DNA of 64,000 nucleotides from Bacillota bacterium. GTDB lineage: Bacteria; Bacillota; Clostridia; Lachnospirales; Lachnospiraceae. Shown here piece by piece: positions 26,057 through 35,640 of this stretch. Where the stretch lies: the NCBI GenBank assembly GCA_023416695.1, contig JAEZGY010000048.1, positions 51,063 through 115,062 on the forward strand, read 5' to 3'. Each line of letters begins with the position of its first letter. The stretch's first letter is position 1. The position numbers were made by a program, and so were the translations under genes. The notes under the pieces are model-generated. The model was not told the DNA's origin. It saw only the letters and a program-made list of their open reading frames with translations, and ran no database searches.

Positions 26057-26142
26057 TGACTACGTTTAGAGCCGAAAAAATAGCAGATTAGAAATCGAGC
26101 TTTGCTTTTTGGAATAATGCTAGAGAAATAAGGAGTGGTATA

Positions 26143-28203
26143 ATGCCAAAGTATCTGGTGATAGTTGAGTCACCTGCTAAAGCGAATACAATAAAGAAAT
26201 ATCTAGGTGCTAATTACGAGGTATTGGCGTCTAATGGTCATGTAAGAGACTTGCCTAAAAGCCAGATGGGAATCGATGTGGACTGCGATTTTGAACCTAA
26301 ATATATAACGATACGTGGAAAAGGTGATTTACTTGCTAAGTTGCGTAAGGAAGTAAAGAAGGCAGATAAAATATATCTTGCTACTGACCCTGACCGCGAA
26401 GGGGAAGCTATTTCTTGGCATCTTTCCAAAGCATTAAAGTTGGAAGATAAGAAAACCTATCGTATTACCTTTAATGAGATTACAAAGAATGCGATTAAAA
26501 ATAGCATAAAGCAGCCAAGAGATATTGATATGGATTTGGTAGATGCTCAACAAGCAAGAAGGGTGTTAGATCGTTTAGTTGGTTATAAGATTAGTCCTGT
26601 GCTATGGGCGAAAGTAAAACGTGGATTAAGTGCTGGTCGTGTGCAATCCGTGGCATTGCGTGTGATTTGTGATAGGGAAGAAGAAATCAATGCATTCGTA
26701 CCTGAAGAATACTGGTCTTTAAATGCTTTGTTTGAAATTGAAGGAGACAAAAAACCTCTAGAAGCAAAATTTTATGGAACAACAGAGAACAAAGTGACTA
26801 TTCATAATAAACAAGAATTAGAGAACATACGAAAGACGATAGAAGGAGCTAGTTTTAAGATTACTGATATTAAAACCAGTGAACGAATTAAGAAGTCTCC
26901 TCTACCGTTTACAACTAGTACACTTCAGCAGGAGGCTTCCAAAAACTTAAATTATTCTACTCAAAAAACAATGCGATTAGCGCAGCAATTGTATGAGGGT
27001 GTTGAGATTAAGGGAAAAGGAAGTGTTGGTTTAATTACCTACCTACGTACTGACTCTACTAGAATTAGTGATGAAGCTAAAGCTAGTGCAAGAGAATATA
27101 TTATAAAACAGTTTGGAGCAGAATATGCTGAAGATGAAGTAATGAGGAAAGAGGATAAACGTAAGATACAGGATGCCCATGAAGCCATTCGACCGACCTA
27201 TATGGATTTTTCACCTGTTGTCTTAAAGGAAAGTCTTCCTAGAGATTTGTTCCGCTTATACCAATTAATTTGGAAGAGATTTATGGCAAGCCAGATGGCG
27301 CCTGCCCGTTATGAGACTACGTCTATCAAGATTGATGGAGCAGGGTATCGTTTTACTAGCTCAGCTTCACAGACTTTATTTGACGGATTTATGTCAGTAT
27401 ATACATCAGATGAGGATAAGATTGAAAATTCAACCTTATCTAAATCCCTTACAGTAGATTCTGTTCTAAAGGTTTCTGAATTTGAAGATAAGCAACATTT
27501 TACTCAGCCACCTGCACATTTTACTGAAGCAAGTCTTGTCAAGACATTAGAAGAGCTTGGTATTGGTAGACCAAGTACCTATTCTCCAACGATTACAACT
27601 ATCCTAGCAAGAAGATATGTAGCCAAGGAGAATAAGAATTTATATGTAACTGAGCTTGGTGAAGTAGTCAATCAGATTATGAAGCAAGCATTTCCAAGTA
27701 TTGTTGATGTGAATTTCACTGTAAATATGGAAGGTTTATTGGATTGTATTGAAGCTGGTACTGTAAAGTGGAAAACAGTTGTTAGGAATTTTTATCCTGA
27801 TTTAGCAGAGTCCGTTTTAGCTGCAGAAAAGGAATTAGCTGAATATACAATAGAAGATGAAGTGACAGAAGAGCTTTGTGAAGAATGTGGACGTAATCTT
27901 GTAATAAAGTATGGTCCCCATGGTAAGTTCCTTGCTTGTCCCGGCTTCCCGGATTGTCGTTTTACAAAGCCGTATCTTGAAAAGATTGGAGTAAAATGCC
28001 CTAAATGTGGTGCGGAAGTAGTTATGCGAAAGACTAAAAAGGGTAGGCGTTATTTTGGGTGCGAGAATAATCCTGAATGTGATTTCATGTCTTGGCAAAA
28101 GCCTAGTGATAAGCATTGCCCAACCTGTAATAATGTATTAGTTGAAAAGGGAAATAAATTGGTTTGCAACGATGAAACTTGTGGTTATGTAGAGCAAAAA
28201 TAG
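26143..28203 (+). CDS. topA: DNA topoisomerase I
   Basis: 686 aa type IA topoisomerase that relaxes negative supercoils. Toprim domain ESPAKANTIKKYL at the start and DPDREGEAISWH around 85, catalytic tyrosine in YLRTDSTR about residue 302. Three C-terminal C4 zinc modules are visible (starting CEECGRNL, CPKCGAEV, CPTCNNVL). Follows dprA as in Bacillus. The genes that normally stand between topA and codY there (trmFO, xerC/codV, clpQY) are missing. Confidence 0.97.
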   Translation: MPKYLVIVESPAKANTIKKYLGANYEVLASNGHVRDLPKSQMGIDVDCDFEPKYITIRGKGDLLAKLRKEVKKADKIYLATDPDREGEAISWHLSKALKLEDKKTYRITFNEITKNAIKNSIKQPRDIDMDLVDAQQARRVLDRLVGYKISPVLWAKVKRGLSAGRVQSVALRVICDREEEINAFVPEEYWSLNALFEIEGDKKPLEAKFYGTTENKVTIHNKQELENIRKTIEGASFKITDIKTSERIKKSPLPFTTSTLQQEASKNLNYSTQKTMRLAQQLYEGVEIKGKGSVGLITYLRTDSTRISDEAKASAREYIIKQFGAEYAEDEVMRKEDKRKIQDAHEAIRPTYMDFSPVVLKESLPRDLFRLYQLIWKRFMASQMAPARYETTSIKIDGAGYRFTSSASQTLFDGFMSVYTSDEDKIENSTLSKSLTVDSVLKVSEFEDKQHFTQPPAHFTEASLVKTLEELGIGRPSTYSPTITTILARRYVAKENKNLYVTELGEVVNQIMKQAFPSIVDVNFTVNMEGLLDCIEAGTVKWKTVVRNFYPDLAESVLAAEKELAEYTIEDEVTEELCEECGRNLVIKYGPHGKFLACPGFPDCRFTKPYLEKIGVKCPKCGAEVVMRKTKKGRRYFGCENNPECDFMSWQKPSDKHCPTCNNVLVEKGNKLVCNDETCGYVEQK

Positions 28204-28231
28204 GCGATCAGTTTTAAGTTTAGTATAAGCA

Positions 28232-28273
28232 AATAACAACCCCCATATCATTTTTGTTATGGGGGTTGTTATT
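28232..28273 (+). terminator. Strong hairpin after topA, probable terminator without T tract
   Basis: Perfect 16-bp stem (28232-28247 with 28258-28273) including five consecutive C-G pairs, 10-nt loop. No T run follows on either strand, so termination is less certain; it could instead stabilise the topA mRNA 3' end. The rest of the gap up to codY is AT-rich with a candidate promoter at 28385. Confidence 0.55.
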
Positions 28274-28384
28274 AGTTAAAACAGAATTTATATATATCAT
28301 CTCCTTTTATTATTGCAACTATCATGAAAAAGTGAAAAATATAGATTTATATAGGTAAAGTATGTCAAAATAACTTAAAATGTA

Positions 28385-28413
28385 TTGTTTTTGCAAAAAA
28401 AATGTGATAGAAT
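28385..28413 (+). promoter_or_regulatory. Candidate promoter for codY
   Basis: TTGTTT (28385-28390), 17-bp spacer, TAGAAT (28408-28413). The -35 is weak. Confidence 0.4.
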
Positions 28414-28502
28414 TTACAGAGTAGTACACTGTTTGACCTAAATTCAGATAATGTATGACTAATTATGAGCGGGGAAACCTTGCAGGGTGCGGGAGGATTG
28501 CT

Positions 28503-29273
28503 ATGAGCGTACAATTACTAGATAAAACAAGAAAAATAAACAAATTGTTACATAATAATAATTCACATAAGGTGGTATTTAATGATATATGTGATGTGTT
28601 AAGTGACATATTGGAATCTAATATTCTTGTTATCAGTAAAAAGGGAAAAGTGCTGGGCGTGAAGAATCGTGCTGATATTGATGAAATACACGAGTTGATT
28701 AAGGATAGCGTAGGTGGTTACATCGATACCATGTTAAATGAGCGCTTGTTAAATGTGCTTTCAACAAAGGAGAATGTAAACTTGATGACTCTTGGGTTTG
28801 AATCTCAGGATGTAAACAGATATCAAGCAGTCATAACCCCAATTGATATTGCTGGGGAACGTTTGGGAACTTTATTCTTATATAAGTGTGACTCGCAGTA
28901 CATAATTGATGACATTATTCTAAGTGAATATGGGACTACAGTAGTTGGGTTAGAAATGATGCGCTCTGTAAACGAAGAAAATGCTGAAGAGAATCGGAAA
29001 ATTCAAATTGTAAAGTCTGCAATAAGTACACTTTCTTTCTCTGAATTAGAAGCGATTACACATATTTTTGATGAGCTAGAGGGGACTGAAGGGATACTCG
29101 TAGCTAGTAAGATAGCGGATCGTGTTGGTATCACTAGATCAGTTATTGTTAATGCCTTGCGTAAATTCGAAAGTGCGGGAGTTATTGAGTCACGCTCTTC
29201 TGGCATGAAGGGGACTTATATAAAGGTTCTTAATGATGTTGTTTTTGATGAGTTAAAAAAGATGAAGAATTAG
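28503..29273 (+). CDS. codY: GTP-sensing transcriptional pleiotropic repressor CodY
   Basis: 256 aa. N-terminal GAF-type domain that binds branched-chain amino acids (starts MSVQLLDKTRKINKLL), C-terminal winged HTH with ASKIADRVGITRSVIVNALRKFESAG. GTP and isoleucine raise DNA binding; represses stationary-phase, uptake and motility genes when nutrients are plentiful. ATG 28503 chosen with GGGAGGATT upstream. It lies directly upstream of flgB exactly as in Bacillus, but with its own terminator. Confidence 0.96.
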   Translation: MSVQLLDKTRKINKLLHNNNSHKVVFNDICDVLSDILESNILVISKKGKVLGVKNRADIDEIHELIKDSVGGYIDTMLNERLLNVLSTKENVNLMTLGFESQDVNRYQAVITPIDIAGERLGTLFLYKCDSQYIIDDIILSEYGTTVVGLEMMRSVNEENAEENRKIQIVKSAISTLSFSELEAITHIFDELEGTEGILVASKIADRVGITRSVIVNALRKFESAGVIESRSSGMKGTYIKVLNDVVFDELKKMKN

Positions 29274-29286
29274 TATGACAAAATAT

Positions 29287-29318
29287 AAGGATATATAGGG
29301 GGACCTATATATCCTTTT
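29287..29318 (+). terminator. Terminator after codY
   Basis: 13-bp stem AAGGATATATAGG (29287-29299) with 29304-29316, 4-nt loop, followed by TTGT and a T-rich stretch. Separates codY from the flagellar operon. Confidence 0.75.
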
Positions 29319-29410
29319 GTAAATTTTTAGTTTATAATTATCGCTTGCCGGAGTAAAATAATGTAATTGGCACTATATATAGTATTTTAGTTCTAGTTAT
29401 AGAAAATATC

Positions 29411-29438
29411 TTGTATATTTGTTGAATTTTATTATAAT
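29411..29438 (+). promoter_or_regulatory. Sigma-A promoter of the flagellar/chemotaxis operon
   Basis: TTGTAT (29411-29416), 16-bp spacer, consensus TATAAT (29433-29438). I found no sigma-D-type TAAA/GCCGATAT pair in this gap, so the operon appears to start from the housekeeping sigma factor. Confidence 0.6.
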
Positions 29439-29464
29439 AGATAATAGAAAGGATGTGTATAAAT

Positions 29465-29854
29465 ATGGTGAATTCCTCGGCTTTTAACTATATAAATGTT
29501 TTAGATAAAGCAGCAGATGCCAGTTGGACCCGTAATACGGTGTTGGCTAACAACATAGCCAATGTGTCTACCCCTAACTATAAGCGACAGGATGTCAGCT
29601 TTGAAACCTATCTTAAGAACGCAATACATAGCGATTCTGTACTAGATAATGCCGTAAACCAGATGGATCTGAATACGATAAATAGTACTATTTATACGGA
29701 TCATTCTTCATTAAGTACGAGAATGGATGGTAATAATGTAGATATTGATGTGGAAGAAGCAAATTATGCAGAAAACCAGATAAAATACAATGCATTAATG
29801 GATTCGATATCACATGAGTTTTCTAGATTAAACGATGTACTCAAGAATATATAG
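29465..29854 (+). CDS. flgB: Flagellar basal-body rod protein FlgB
   Basis: 129 aa proximal rod subunit. Contains the rod/hook family signature NNIANVSTPNYKRQDV near residue 30 and a C-terminal helix typical of axial proteins. Exported by the flagellar type III system and assembled on the MS ring with FlgC and FliE. First gene of the operon. ATG 29465 preferred over 29453 because GAAAGGA would overlap the earlier codon. Confidence 0.94.
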   Translation: MVNSSAFNYINVLDKAADASWTRNTVLANNIANVSTPNYKRQDVSFETYLKNAIHSDSVLDNAVNQMDLNTINSTIYTDHSSLSTRMDGNNVDIDVEEANYAENQIKYNALMDSISHEFSRLNDVLKNI

Positions 29855-29899
29855 TTTTATAACCTCAAAAACAATCAGTAGAGTTAAAGGAGTGAGAAA

Positions 29900-30340
29900 A
29901 TGTCTGTTTTTTCATCTATGAACATTAGTGCATCGGGTATGACAGCACAGAGACTTAGAACTGATATTATTGCGCAGAACATAGCTAATGTAAATACTAC
30001 AAGAACAAAAGATGGCACCCCTTATGTACGCAAGACAGTAGTGTTTGCTGAAAAAGGAGTATCCGCTTTTTCCAATTTTTATGCTAATGCAGTTGGTGTT
30101 TCTGGAACAGGTGTTAAAGTGACTCAAATAGTAGAAGATACAGAAACGGCAATGAAAAGAGTTTATGATCCATCTCATCCAGATGCGGATGGTGAGGGTT
30201 ATGTTACATATCCTAATGTCAATTCTGTAACGGAGATGACAAATCTAATCGATGCCTCTAGAGCATATGAAGCCAATGTAACAGCGTTCAATGCTACAAA
30301 GGCTATGGCTATGAAGGGATTGGAAGTAGGTAAATCATAA
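29900..30340 (+). CDS. flgC: Flagellar basal-body rod protein FlgC
   Basis: 146 aa. N-terminal SMNISASGMTAQRLRTDIIAQNIANVNT is the classic axial-protein motif, and the C-terminus ends with EMTNLIDASRAYEANVTAFNA, which forms the coiled coil of rod subunits. Proximal rod component acting with FlgB. Good AAGGAGTG start site. Confidence 0.96.
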   Translation: MSVFSSMNISASGMTAQRLRTDIIAQNIANVNTTRTKDGTPYVRKTVVFAEKGVSAFSNFYANAVGVSGTGVKVTQIVEDTETAMKRVYDPSHPDADGEGYVTYPNVNSVTEMTNLIDASRAYEANVTAFNATKAMAMKGLEVGKS

Positions 30341-30378
30341 ATGTAATAGAATAGTATTGGCGAACTGGAGGATAGAAA

Positions 30379-30711
30379 ATGAATAGTGTCTTAGGGATAC
30401 AGAATACTTTGAATTATAATGCTATAAAAAATAATGGGACATCTTTAAGTAGTCTTGGAAATACAGCATCTACAGATCGTACCAGTAGCTTTGATTCTGT
30501 TTTTAATGCCATAATGAATCAGATAAATGAAACCAATAATTTAACAAATGTAGCTGAAGAAGAGGAAATAAAATTTGCAATGGGGTTGTCTGATAGCACC
30601 CATGACTTACAGATTGCACAGGAAAAGGCTAATGTTTCCTTGAATTATACAGTTGCTTTAAGAAGAACAATATTAGATGCTTATAAGGAGATAATGAATT
30701 TACAGTTCTAG
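30379..30711 (+). CDS. fliE: Flagellar hook-basal body complex protein FliE
   Basis: 110 aa. Joins the MS ring to the rod. C-terminal half carries the family signature DLQIAQEKANVSLNYTVALR and ends with a rod-like helix. N-terminal 50 residues are Ser/Thr/Asn-rich and variable. Order flgB-flgC-fliE-fliF is conserved. Confidence 0.95.
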   Translation: MNSVLGIQNTLNYNAIKNNGTSLSSLGNTASTDRTSSFDSVFNAIMNQINETNNLTNVAEEEEIKFAMGLSDSTHDLQIAQEKANVSLNYTVALRRTILDAYKEIMNLQF

Positions 30712-30732
30712 TAAATTCTGAGGAGCGGTAAT

Positions 30733-32343
30733 ATGCAAGAAAAGTTGAAACAAATATGGAGTAGAATAGTTGCTTTTTGGAACAAATATTCAAAAAAGCA
30801 AAAAACCATAGTGATAAGTGTTTTAGTTGCTGTTACGCTAGCTATTGTGCTTCTAGCTATGATTATTAATAAGGTATCCTATGTAACCTTAGCGAAATAT
30901 GATAATACCTCTGTGGCCAATCAAGTTGTTAAATTATTACAGGAACAGGGCATTGATAGCAAGATTGATGATGATTATGTAACAGTCTTAGTTGCAGAAG
31001 GCTCTTTGACGGATTCTGTGATTGCAGTTGGTAGTAGTGATATATCCGCTGCTGATTATTCCTACGAGGATGCTTTGACTAGTAGTATGAGTACTTCTGA
31101 AAGTGATAAAGCACAAAAGTTTAATTTGGCGTTACAAAGTGATGTTAGGACTAAACTTATGAAACTTTCTGGAATCAAGGACGCTGTAGTATATATCAAT
31201 AAACCAATTGATGACTATACAATTATGTCTGAGGCAGAGGATGCAACGGTTAGTGTAATGTTGACATTAGCAAAGGAATCTATGTTGTCTCAGGAGAATG
31301 CTGAATATGTAGCGACCTTTTTAGCTGGTATCGTAGGAAATAAAAATACCGATAACATTACAATTATAGACAGTAATAGTAATCTATTGTTTGGTGGCAA
31401 TGCCAATAACACATTAGGTGGAAGTGTTAATTCTGTTATTGATTACAAGGAGAAGCTCTCCAATGTCATAGTAAATAATGTGAAACAGGTATTGCTAAAG
31501 TATGGTACATATAAGGATGTAGAAATAGGTGCATCAAACATTAAATTTGATATGGATAAGGTAAGTGAGCTTTATACAGAGTACACTCCAGCAGAAGGAC
31601 AGGAGCAGGGCTTATTAAGCAAAAAATATACCTATAAATCAGAAGGGTCTACAGGTTCTGGTGGTACACCAGGAACGGATTCCAATGATGATGATACCAA
31701 TTATCAAATTGAGGATGGGACTAGCTCTGGAACCAGCACAGAATCAGTAACAGAAGAGTATCTACCAAACCAAAAGCAAACCACTACAGAGTATGAAGTA
31801 GGTGCAGTGGTTCCTAGTGAATCAAGTATGGCAATTGTACTAACTAGCTATACCGTCTATAAGCAAGAAGATGTAGAAGAGCAAGGATTGCTAGATGAGA
31901 TGACCTGGAGTGAGTTTATCCGTCAAAATCAGGAAAAAACTCAATCTGAAGTGGACGATACGGTGTATCAGCTAGTGAAAAATGCCACTGGTATAGATAC
32001 AAAAAACTTAACAATCACTGCTTGGAATCAGCCAATATTCCAAGATAAAGAACAAACAGTGACTGACTTTAGTTTATATATCATGATAGGCTTAATCGCT
32101 TTAATTGTTGGTCTTCTTATCTTTGTTGTGTTTAAAGTTTCCAAAACAGTTGAGATTACAGAGCAAGAACCAGAACTTTCTGTAGAAGAGCTTCTTGCTA
32201 CTACTAAGCAAAATCAAGATCTAGAAGATATTGAATTCTCAGAAAAATCTGATACTAGAAAGATGATAGAAAAATTTGTTGATGATAAACCAGAGGCAGT
32301 TGCGCAGTTACTTCGGAATTGGCTCAATGAGGACTGGGGGTAA
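30733..32343 (+). CDS. fliF: Flagellar MS-ring protein FliF
   Basis: 536 aa. Two membrane helices flank the periplasmic ring-building motifs: one at about 26-45 and one at about 450-472. Central YscJ/FliF domains include the KLMKLSGIKDAVVYINKP region; an acidic Ser/Thr/Gly-rich linker lies around residues 300-355. The cytoplasmic C-terminus ends RKMIEKFVDDKPEAVAQLLR..., the segment that binds FliG. Confidence 0.95.
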   Translation: MQEKLKQIWSRIVAFWNKYSKKQKTIVISVLVAVTLAIVLLAMIINKVSYVTLAKYDNTSVANQVVKLLQEQGIDSKIDDDYVTVLVAEGSLTDSVIAVGSSDISAADYSYEDALTSSMSTSESDKAQKFNLALQSDVRTKLMKLSGIKDAVVYINKPIDDYTIMSEAEDATVSVMLTLAKESMLSQENAEYVATFLAGIVGNKNTDNITIIDSNSNLLFGGNANNTLGGSVNSVIDYKEKLSNVIVNNVKQVLLKYGTYKDVEIGASNIKFDMDKVSELYTEYTPAEGQEQGLLSKKYTYKSEGSTGSGGTPGTDSNDDDTNYQIEDGTSSGTSTESVTEEYLPNQKQTTTEYEVGAVVPSESSMAIVLTSYTVYKQEDVEEQGLLDEMTWSEFIRQNQEKTQSEVDDTVYQLVKNATGIDTKNLTITAWNQPIFQDKEQTVTDFSLYIMIGLIALIVGLLIFVVFKVSKTVEITEQEPELSVEELLATTKQNQDLEDIEFSEKSDTRKMIEKFVDDKPEAVAQLLRNWLNEDWG

Positions 32344-32348
32344 TTAAC

Positions 32349-33359
32349 ATGGCAAAAAATAATGATATGACTGGAGTTCAGAAGGCTGCTGTTTTGTTAA
32401 TTGCTCTTGGACCTGAGAAATCTGCAAATGTATTTAAACATTTAAAGGAAGAAGAGATTGAGCAGCTGACTCTAGAAATCGCAAATACAAGGAGTGTAAC
32501 ACCTCAGGTTAAGGAAAATGTTATAAACGAGTTTTATGAAATTTGTTTAGCCCAGCAATATATTGCAGAGGGTGGTATTGCTTATGCCAAAGATCTATTA
32601 GAAAAAGCACTTGGAGAGGAAAAGGCAAAAGATGTTATTGGCAAGTTAACAGCTTCCTTACAAGTTCGTCCTTTTGAATTTATTAGAAAAACAGATGCCT
32701 CTCAATTATTGAACTTTATTCAGGATGAGCATCCACAAACAATTGCTCTGATTTTATCCTACCTTCCATCAGGACAGTCCAGCTCAATTATCAGCTCGCT
32801 TACTCCTGATAAACAGGCTGACGTTGCCAAACGTATTGCGCAGATGGATCGTACAAGTCCAGATGTTATTAAGGAAGTGGAGAAGATACTAGAACGCAAA
32901 TTGTCATCTTTGGTAAATCAAGATTATACAATCGTTGGTGGTGTCGATGCCATTGTAGAAATTTTAAATACGGTTGACCGTAGCACTGAAAAGCACATTA
33001 TGGAGACATTAGAAATAGAAGAACCAGAACTTGCTGATGAAATTCGACGTAAGATGTTTGTATTCGAAGATATCTTATCTTTGGATGATAAGTCCATACA
33101 GCGTGTTCTTCGTGAGGTTGACAATAACGAACTTGCTATTGCCTTAAAAGGTGCCAATGAAGAAGTTCAAAATGTTATCTTTAATAACTTGTCTAAGCGC
33201 TTAAGCGCTATGATAAAGGAAGATATGGAATTTATGGGACCTGTACGTCTTAAGGATGTAGAAGAGGCACAACAGAAAATTGTTAATATTATCCGTAAAT
33301 TAGAGGATTCTGCTGAAATAATTATTTCTAGAGGTGGAGGTGACGAGATAATTGTCTAA
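32349..33359 (+). CDS. fliG: Flagellar motor switch protein FliG
   Basis: 336 aa. N-terminal FliF-binding domain (GVQKAAVLLIALGPEKSANVFKHL), middle FliM-binding region containing DEHPQTIALILSYL, and C-terminal torque domain with alternating charges (REVDNNELAIALKGA). Couples MotA stator ion flow to rotation. Its last 8 bp overlap fliH. Confidence 0.96.
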   Translation: MAKNNDMTGVQKAAVLLIALGPEKSANVFKHLKEEEIEQLTLEIANTRSVTPQVKENVINEFYEICLAQQYIAEGGIAYAKDLLEKALGEEKAKDVIGKLTASLQVRPFEFIRKTDASQLLNFIQDEHPQTIALILSYLPSGQSSSIISSLTPDKQADVAKRIAQMDRTSPDVIKEVEKILERKLSSLVNQDYTIVGGVDAIVEILNTVDRSTEKHIMETLEIEEPELADEIRRKMFVFEDILSLDDKSIQRVLREVDNNELAIALKGANEEVQNVIFNNLSKRLSAMIKEDMEFMGPVRLKDVEEAQQKIVNIIRKLEDSAEIIISRGGGDEIIV

Positions 33360-34143
33360 TCTTATTAAATCCAATTATATTTATGTCAATACCACGAAGG
33401 AAATAATTGATTCAGATTCGAGTTTTAAGTCACTCACTAGCAAAAGTGTTGAGTCTCGGAGTGAAATCCGTGAAATGAGTGGTGGAGAGGACCAATTTGT
33501 AAACGGGCTAAATGTTGTTAGCATGCAAAGACTGCTTGACGAGGAACAGGCACTTATTGTTCAGTCAGCAGAAAAGACAATGAATGATGCTAGAAACAAG
33601 GCGATTGACATAGTAAATAGGGCAAAGGAAGAAGCAGAAGGTATAAAGGCACTGGCTGTGGAAGAAGGGAAAAAGCTCGGATATATAAAAGGTTTTGAAG
33701 CTGGTTCTAAAGAGATTGAAAGTTTAGAGGCTGAGCTTAAGGAGAAACTTAAGAAACAGGATGAAGACTACCAAGCTTTGTTAGAAGAATTAGAGCCTAG
33801 GTTTGTAGATGTAGTTATTGGATTGATAGAAAAGATAACAAATGTTGTTATTGAAGAACAAAGGGGAGTAATTCTCCATTTAATAAATAGGGCAATTAGC
33901 AATCAAGAAAAAAGTAATGATTTTGTTGTATCGGTTTCTAAAGAGGATTTTGATTTTGTGAAATCTCATAGCGATCGCATTGTGGAATCTTTAAGCGAAA
34001 GTGTTAAACTTCTCATCGTGGAGGATAGAAGTTTAAGTAAAAATCAGTGCCTCATAGAAACCAATGGAAGGTATATTGATTGCAGTTTGGATATTCAGTT
34101 AAGTAACTTAATTACAGACTTAAAGCTGCTTCTAGTAAAGTAA
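33352..34143 (+). CDS. fliH: Flagellar assembly protein FliH
   Basis: 263 aa. Regulates the export ATPase FliI. Long central coiled coil (about residues 60-145, rich in Glu, Lys and Ala) and a C-terminal FliH/YscL domain (VDVVIGLIEKITNVVIEEQRG). Starts at TTG 33352, overlapping fliG by 8 bp, after GGAGGTGA; coupling with fliG is likely. Assignment rests on length, coiled coil and place between fliG and fliI. Confidence 0.88.
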   Translation: MSNLIKSNYIYVNTTKEIIDSDSSFKSLTSKSVESRSEIREMSGGEDQFVNGLNVVSMQRLLDEEQALIVQSAEKTMNDARNKAIDIVNRAKEEAEGIKALAVEEGKKLGYIKGFEAGSKEIESLEAELKEKLKKQDEDYQALLEELEPRFVDVVIGLIEKITNVVIEEQRGVILHLINRAISNQEKSNDFVVSVSKEDFDFVKSHSDRIVESLSESVKLLIVEDRSLSKNQCLIETNGRYIDCSLDIQLSNLITDLKLLLVK

Positions 34144-34291
34144 AATGCTTTTGTTATAAGGCCTCCTTGTCTTAATTAAGTATTTTAATATGTCGATATA
34201 CACAGAAGAGATATGCGGCCAACACCATATTATCTCTAGTGTATGTCTTTTTTCATCTAGTAAATACGGTTTATATAGGTTAGGAGAAGAC

Positions 34292-35602
34292 ATGTCATTT
34301 CAAATTGATTTTAAGAAGTATTATGATTTGCTTAATGGATCATATGAGAAGCAGCTTGGCAAAGTGGTTAAGATTGTAGGTCTTACCATAGAATCAATTG
34401 GCCCAGATGCCAATTTGAACGATTTGTGTCTTATTGTTTCACAGGACAAAAAGCATTCTATTATGGCAGAGGTTGTAGGATTTCGAGATGATAGAATACT
34501 ATTAATGCCATATCACAATGTTGAGGGTATTGGTGTGGGAAGTACAGTAGAGACCACCCATGAACCGTTGAAGGTTTTTGTTGGGGACGCATTACTGGGG
34601 AAAACCTTAGATGGATTAGGTAATCCTATCGATGAAAAGTTTCTTAATTGTACAACTACATATTCTGTTGAGGCTGCTCCTCCAGATCCTCTAACAAGAA
34701 AAATAATTGATGAAGTGTTACCGCTGGGAGTAAAAGCAGTTGATGGACTGATTACTGTAGGAAAAGGACAGCGTATCGGTATCTTTGCAGGCAGTGGTGT
34801 AGGAAAGAGTACTTTGCTTGGTATGTTTGCAAGAAATACTAAGGCAGACATTAATGTTATCGGTTTAATCGGAGAACGTGGAAGAGAGGTTCGTGAATTT
34901 ATAGAAAGGGACCTTGGAGAAGAGGGTATGAGACGTTCTGTTGTCGTGGTTGCTACATCTGATAAACCGGCTCTGATACGTAACAAAGCGGCGAAAACCG
35001 CTACTAGTATTGCGGAGTACTTTAGGGATCAGGGAAAGGATGTCCTACTTATGATGGATAGTCTAACTCGATTTTCTATGGCGCAAAGAGAAATAGGTTT
35101 AGCTTCAGGAGAACCACCTGTTTCTAGGGGTTACCCACCTAGTGTATATGCAGAAATGCCTAAATTATTAGAACGTGCTGGTAATGCTGAAAAAGGATCT
35201 ATTACAGGTTTATATACAGTTTTGGTAGATGGTGATGATTTTAATGAACCGATTACCGATACTGCCAGAGGCATCTTAGATGGTCACATTATGTTGACAA
35301 GAAAGATGGCTAATAAAAACCATTATCCAGCCATTGATATTCTGCAGAGTATATCCCGTGTTATGTCTCACGTTGCTAAAAAGGAGCATAAGGAGGCGGC
35401 TGGGAAATTAAAGAATATATTAGCTACTTATCAAGATGCTGAGGACCTTGTAAATATTGGCGCATATAAAGCTGGTTCCAATAAGGCAATTGATTTTGCA
35501 ATATCAAAAATAGATGCAGTAAATGAATTTCTACAGCAGGATGTAGATGAAAAGTTTGATTTTGACACCATTATAGAACAATTACTTCAAACAGTATCAT
35601 AG
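34292..35602 (+). CDS. fliI: Flagellum-specific ATP synthase FliI
   Basis: 436 aa export ATPase. Walker A GIFAGSGVGKSTLLG, GERGREVREFIERDLG, Walker B VLLMMDSLTRF and the SRGYPPSVYAEMPKLLERAG block. ATG 34292 gives the normal family length and follows TTAGGAGAA; the open frame continues to 34190 but the extra residues look non-homologous. The preceding 148 bp (34144-34291) contains no gene I can recognise. Confidence 0.96.
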   Translation: MSFQIDFKKYYDLLNGSYEKQLGKVVKIVGLTIESIGPDANLNDLCLIVSQDKKHSIMAEVVGFRDDRILLMPYHNVEGIGVGSTVETTHEPLKVFVGDALLGKTLDGLGNPIDEKFLNCTTTYSVEAAPPDPLTRKIIDEVLPLGVKAVDGLITVGKGQRIGIFAGSGVGKSTLLGMFARNTKADINVIGLIGERGREVREFIERDLGEEGMRRSVVVVATSDKPALIRNKAAKTATSIAEYFRDQGKDVLLMMDSLTRFSMAQREIGLASGEPPVSRGYPPSVYAEMPKLLERAGNAEKGSITGLYTVLVDGDDFNEPITDTARGILDGHIMLTRKMANKNHYPAIDILQSISRVMSHVAKKEHKEAAGKLKNILATYQDAEDLVNIGAYKAGSNKAIDFAISKIDAVNEFLQQDVDEKFDFDTIIEQLLQTVS

Positions 35603-35640
35603 TAGCGATTATCAAGAATGTCTGATGGAGAGTGTGGCGG

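Noticed and set aside
29320..29464. Sigma-D or CodY site upstream of flgB
   Set aside because: No TAAA/GCCGATAT pair and no good match to the CodY palindrome found by eye.
34190..34291. Longer N-terminus for FliI
   Set aside because: Extra 34 residues look unrelated to FliI, whereas ATG 34292 has a good site and gives normal length.
34513..34986. Long open frame on the minus strand opposite fliI
   Set aside because: Shadow of a conserved gene with serine/proline-biased translation and no ribosome site; same for other minus-strand frames (for example 5435-5905, 36060-36545, 49400-49915, 57545-58027).
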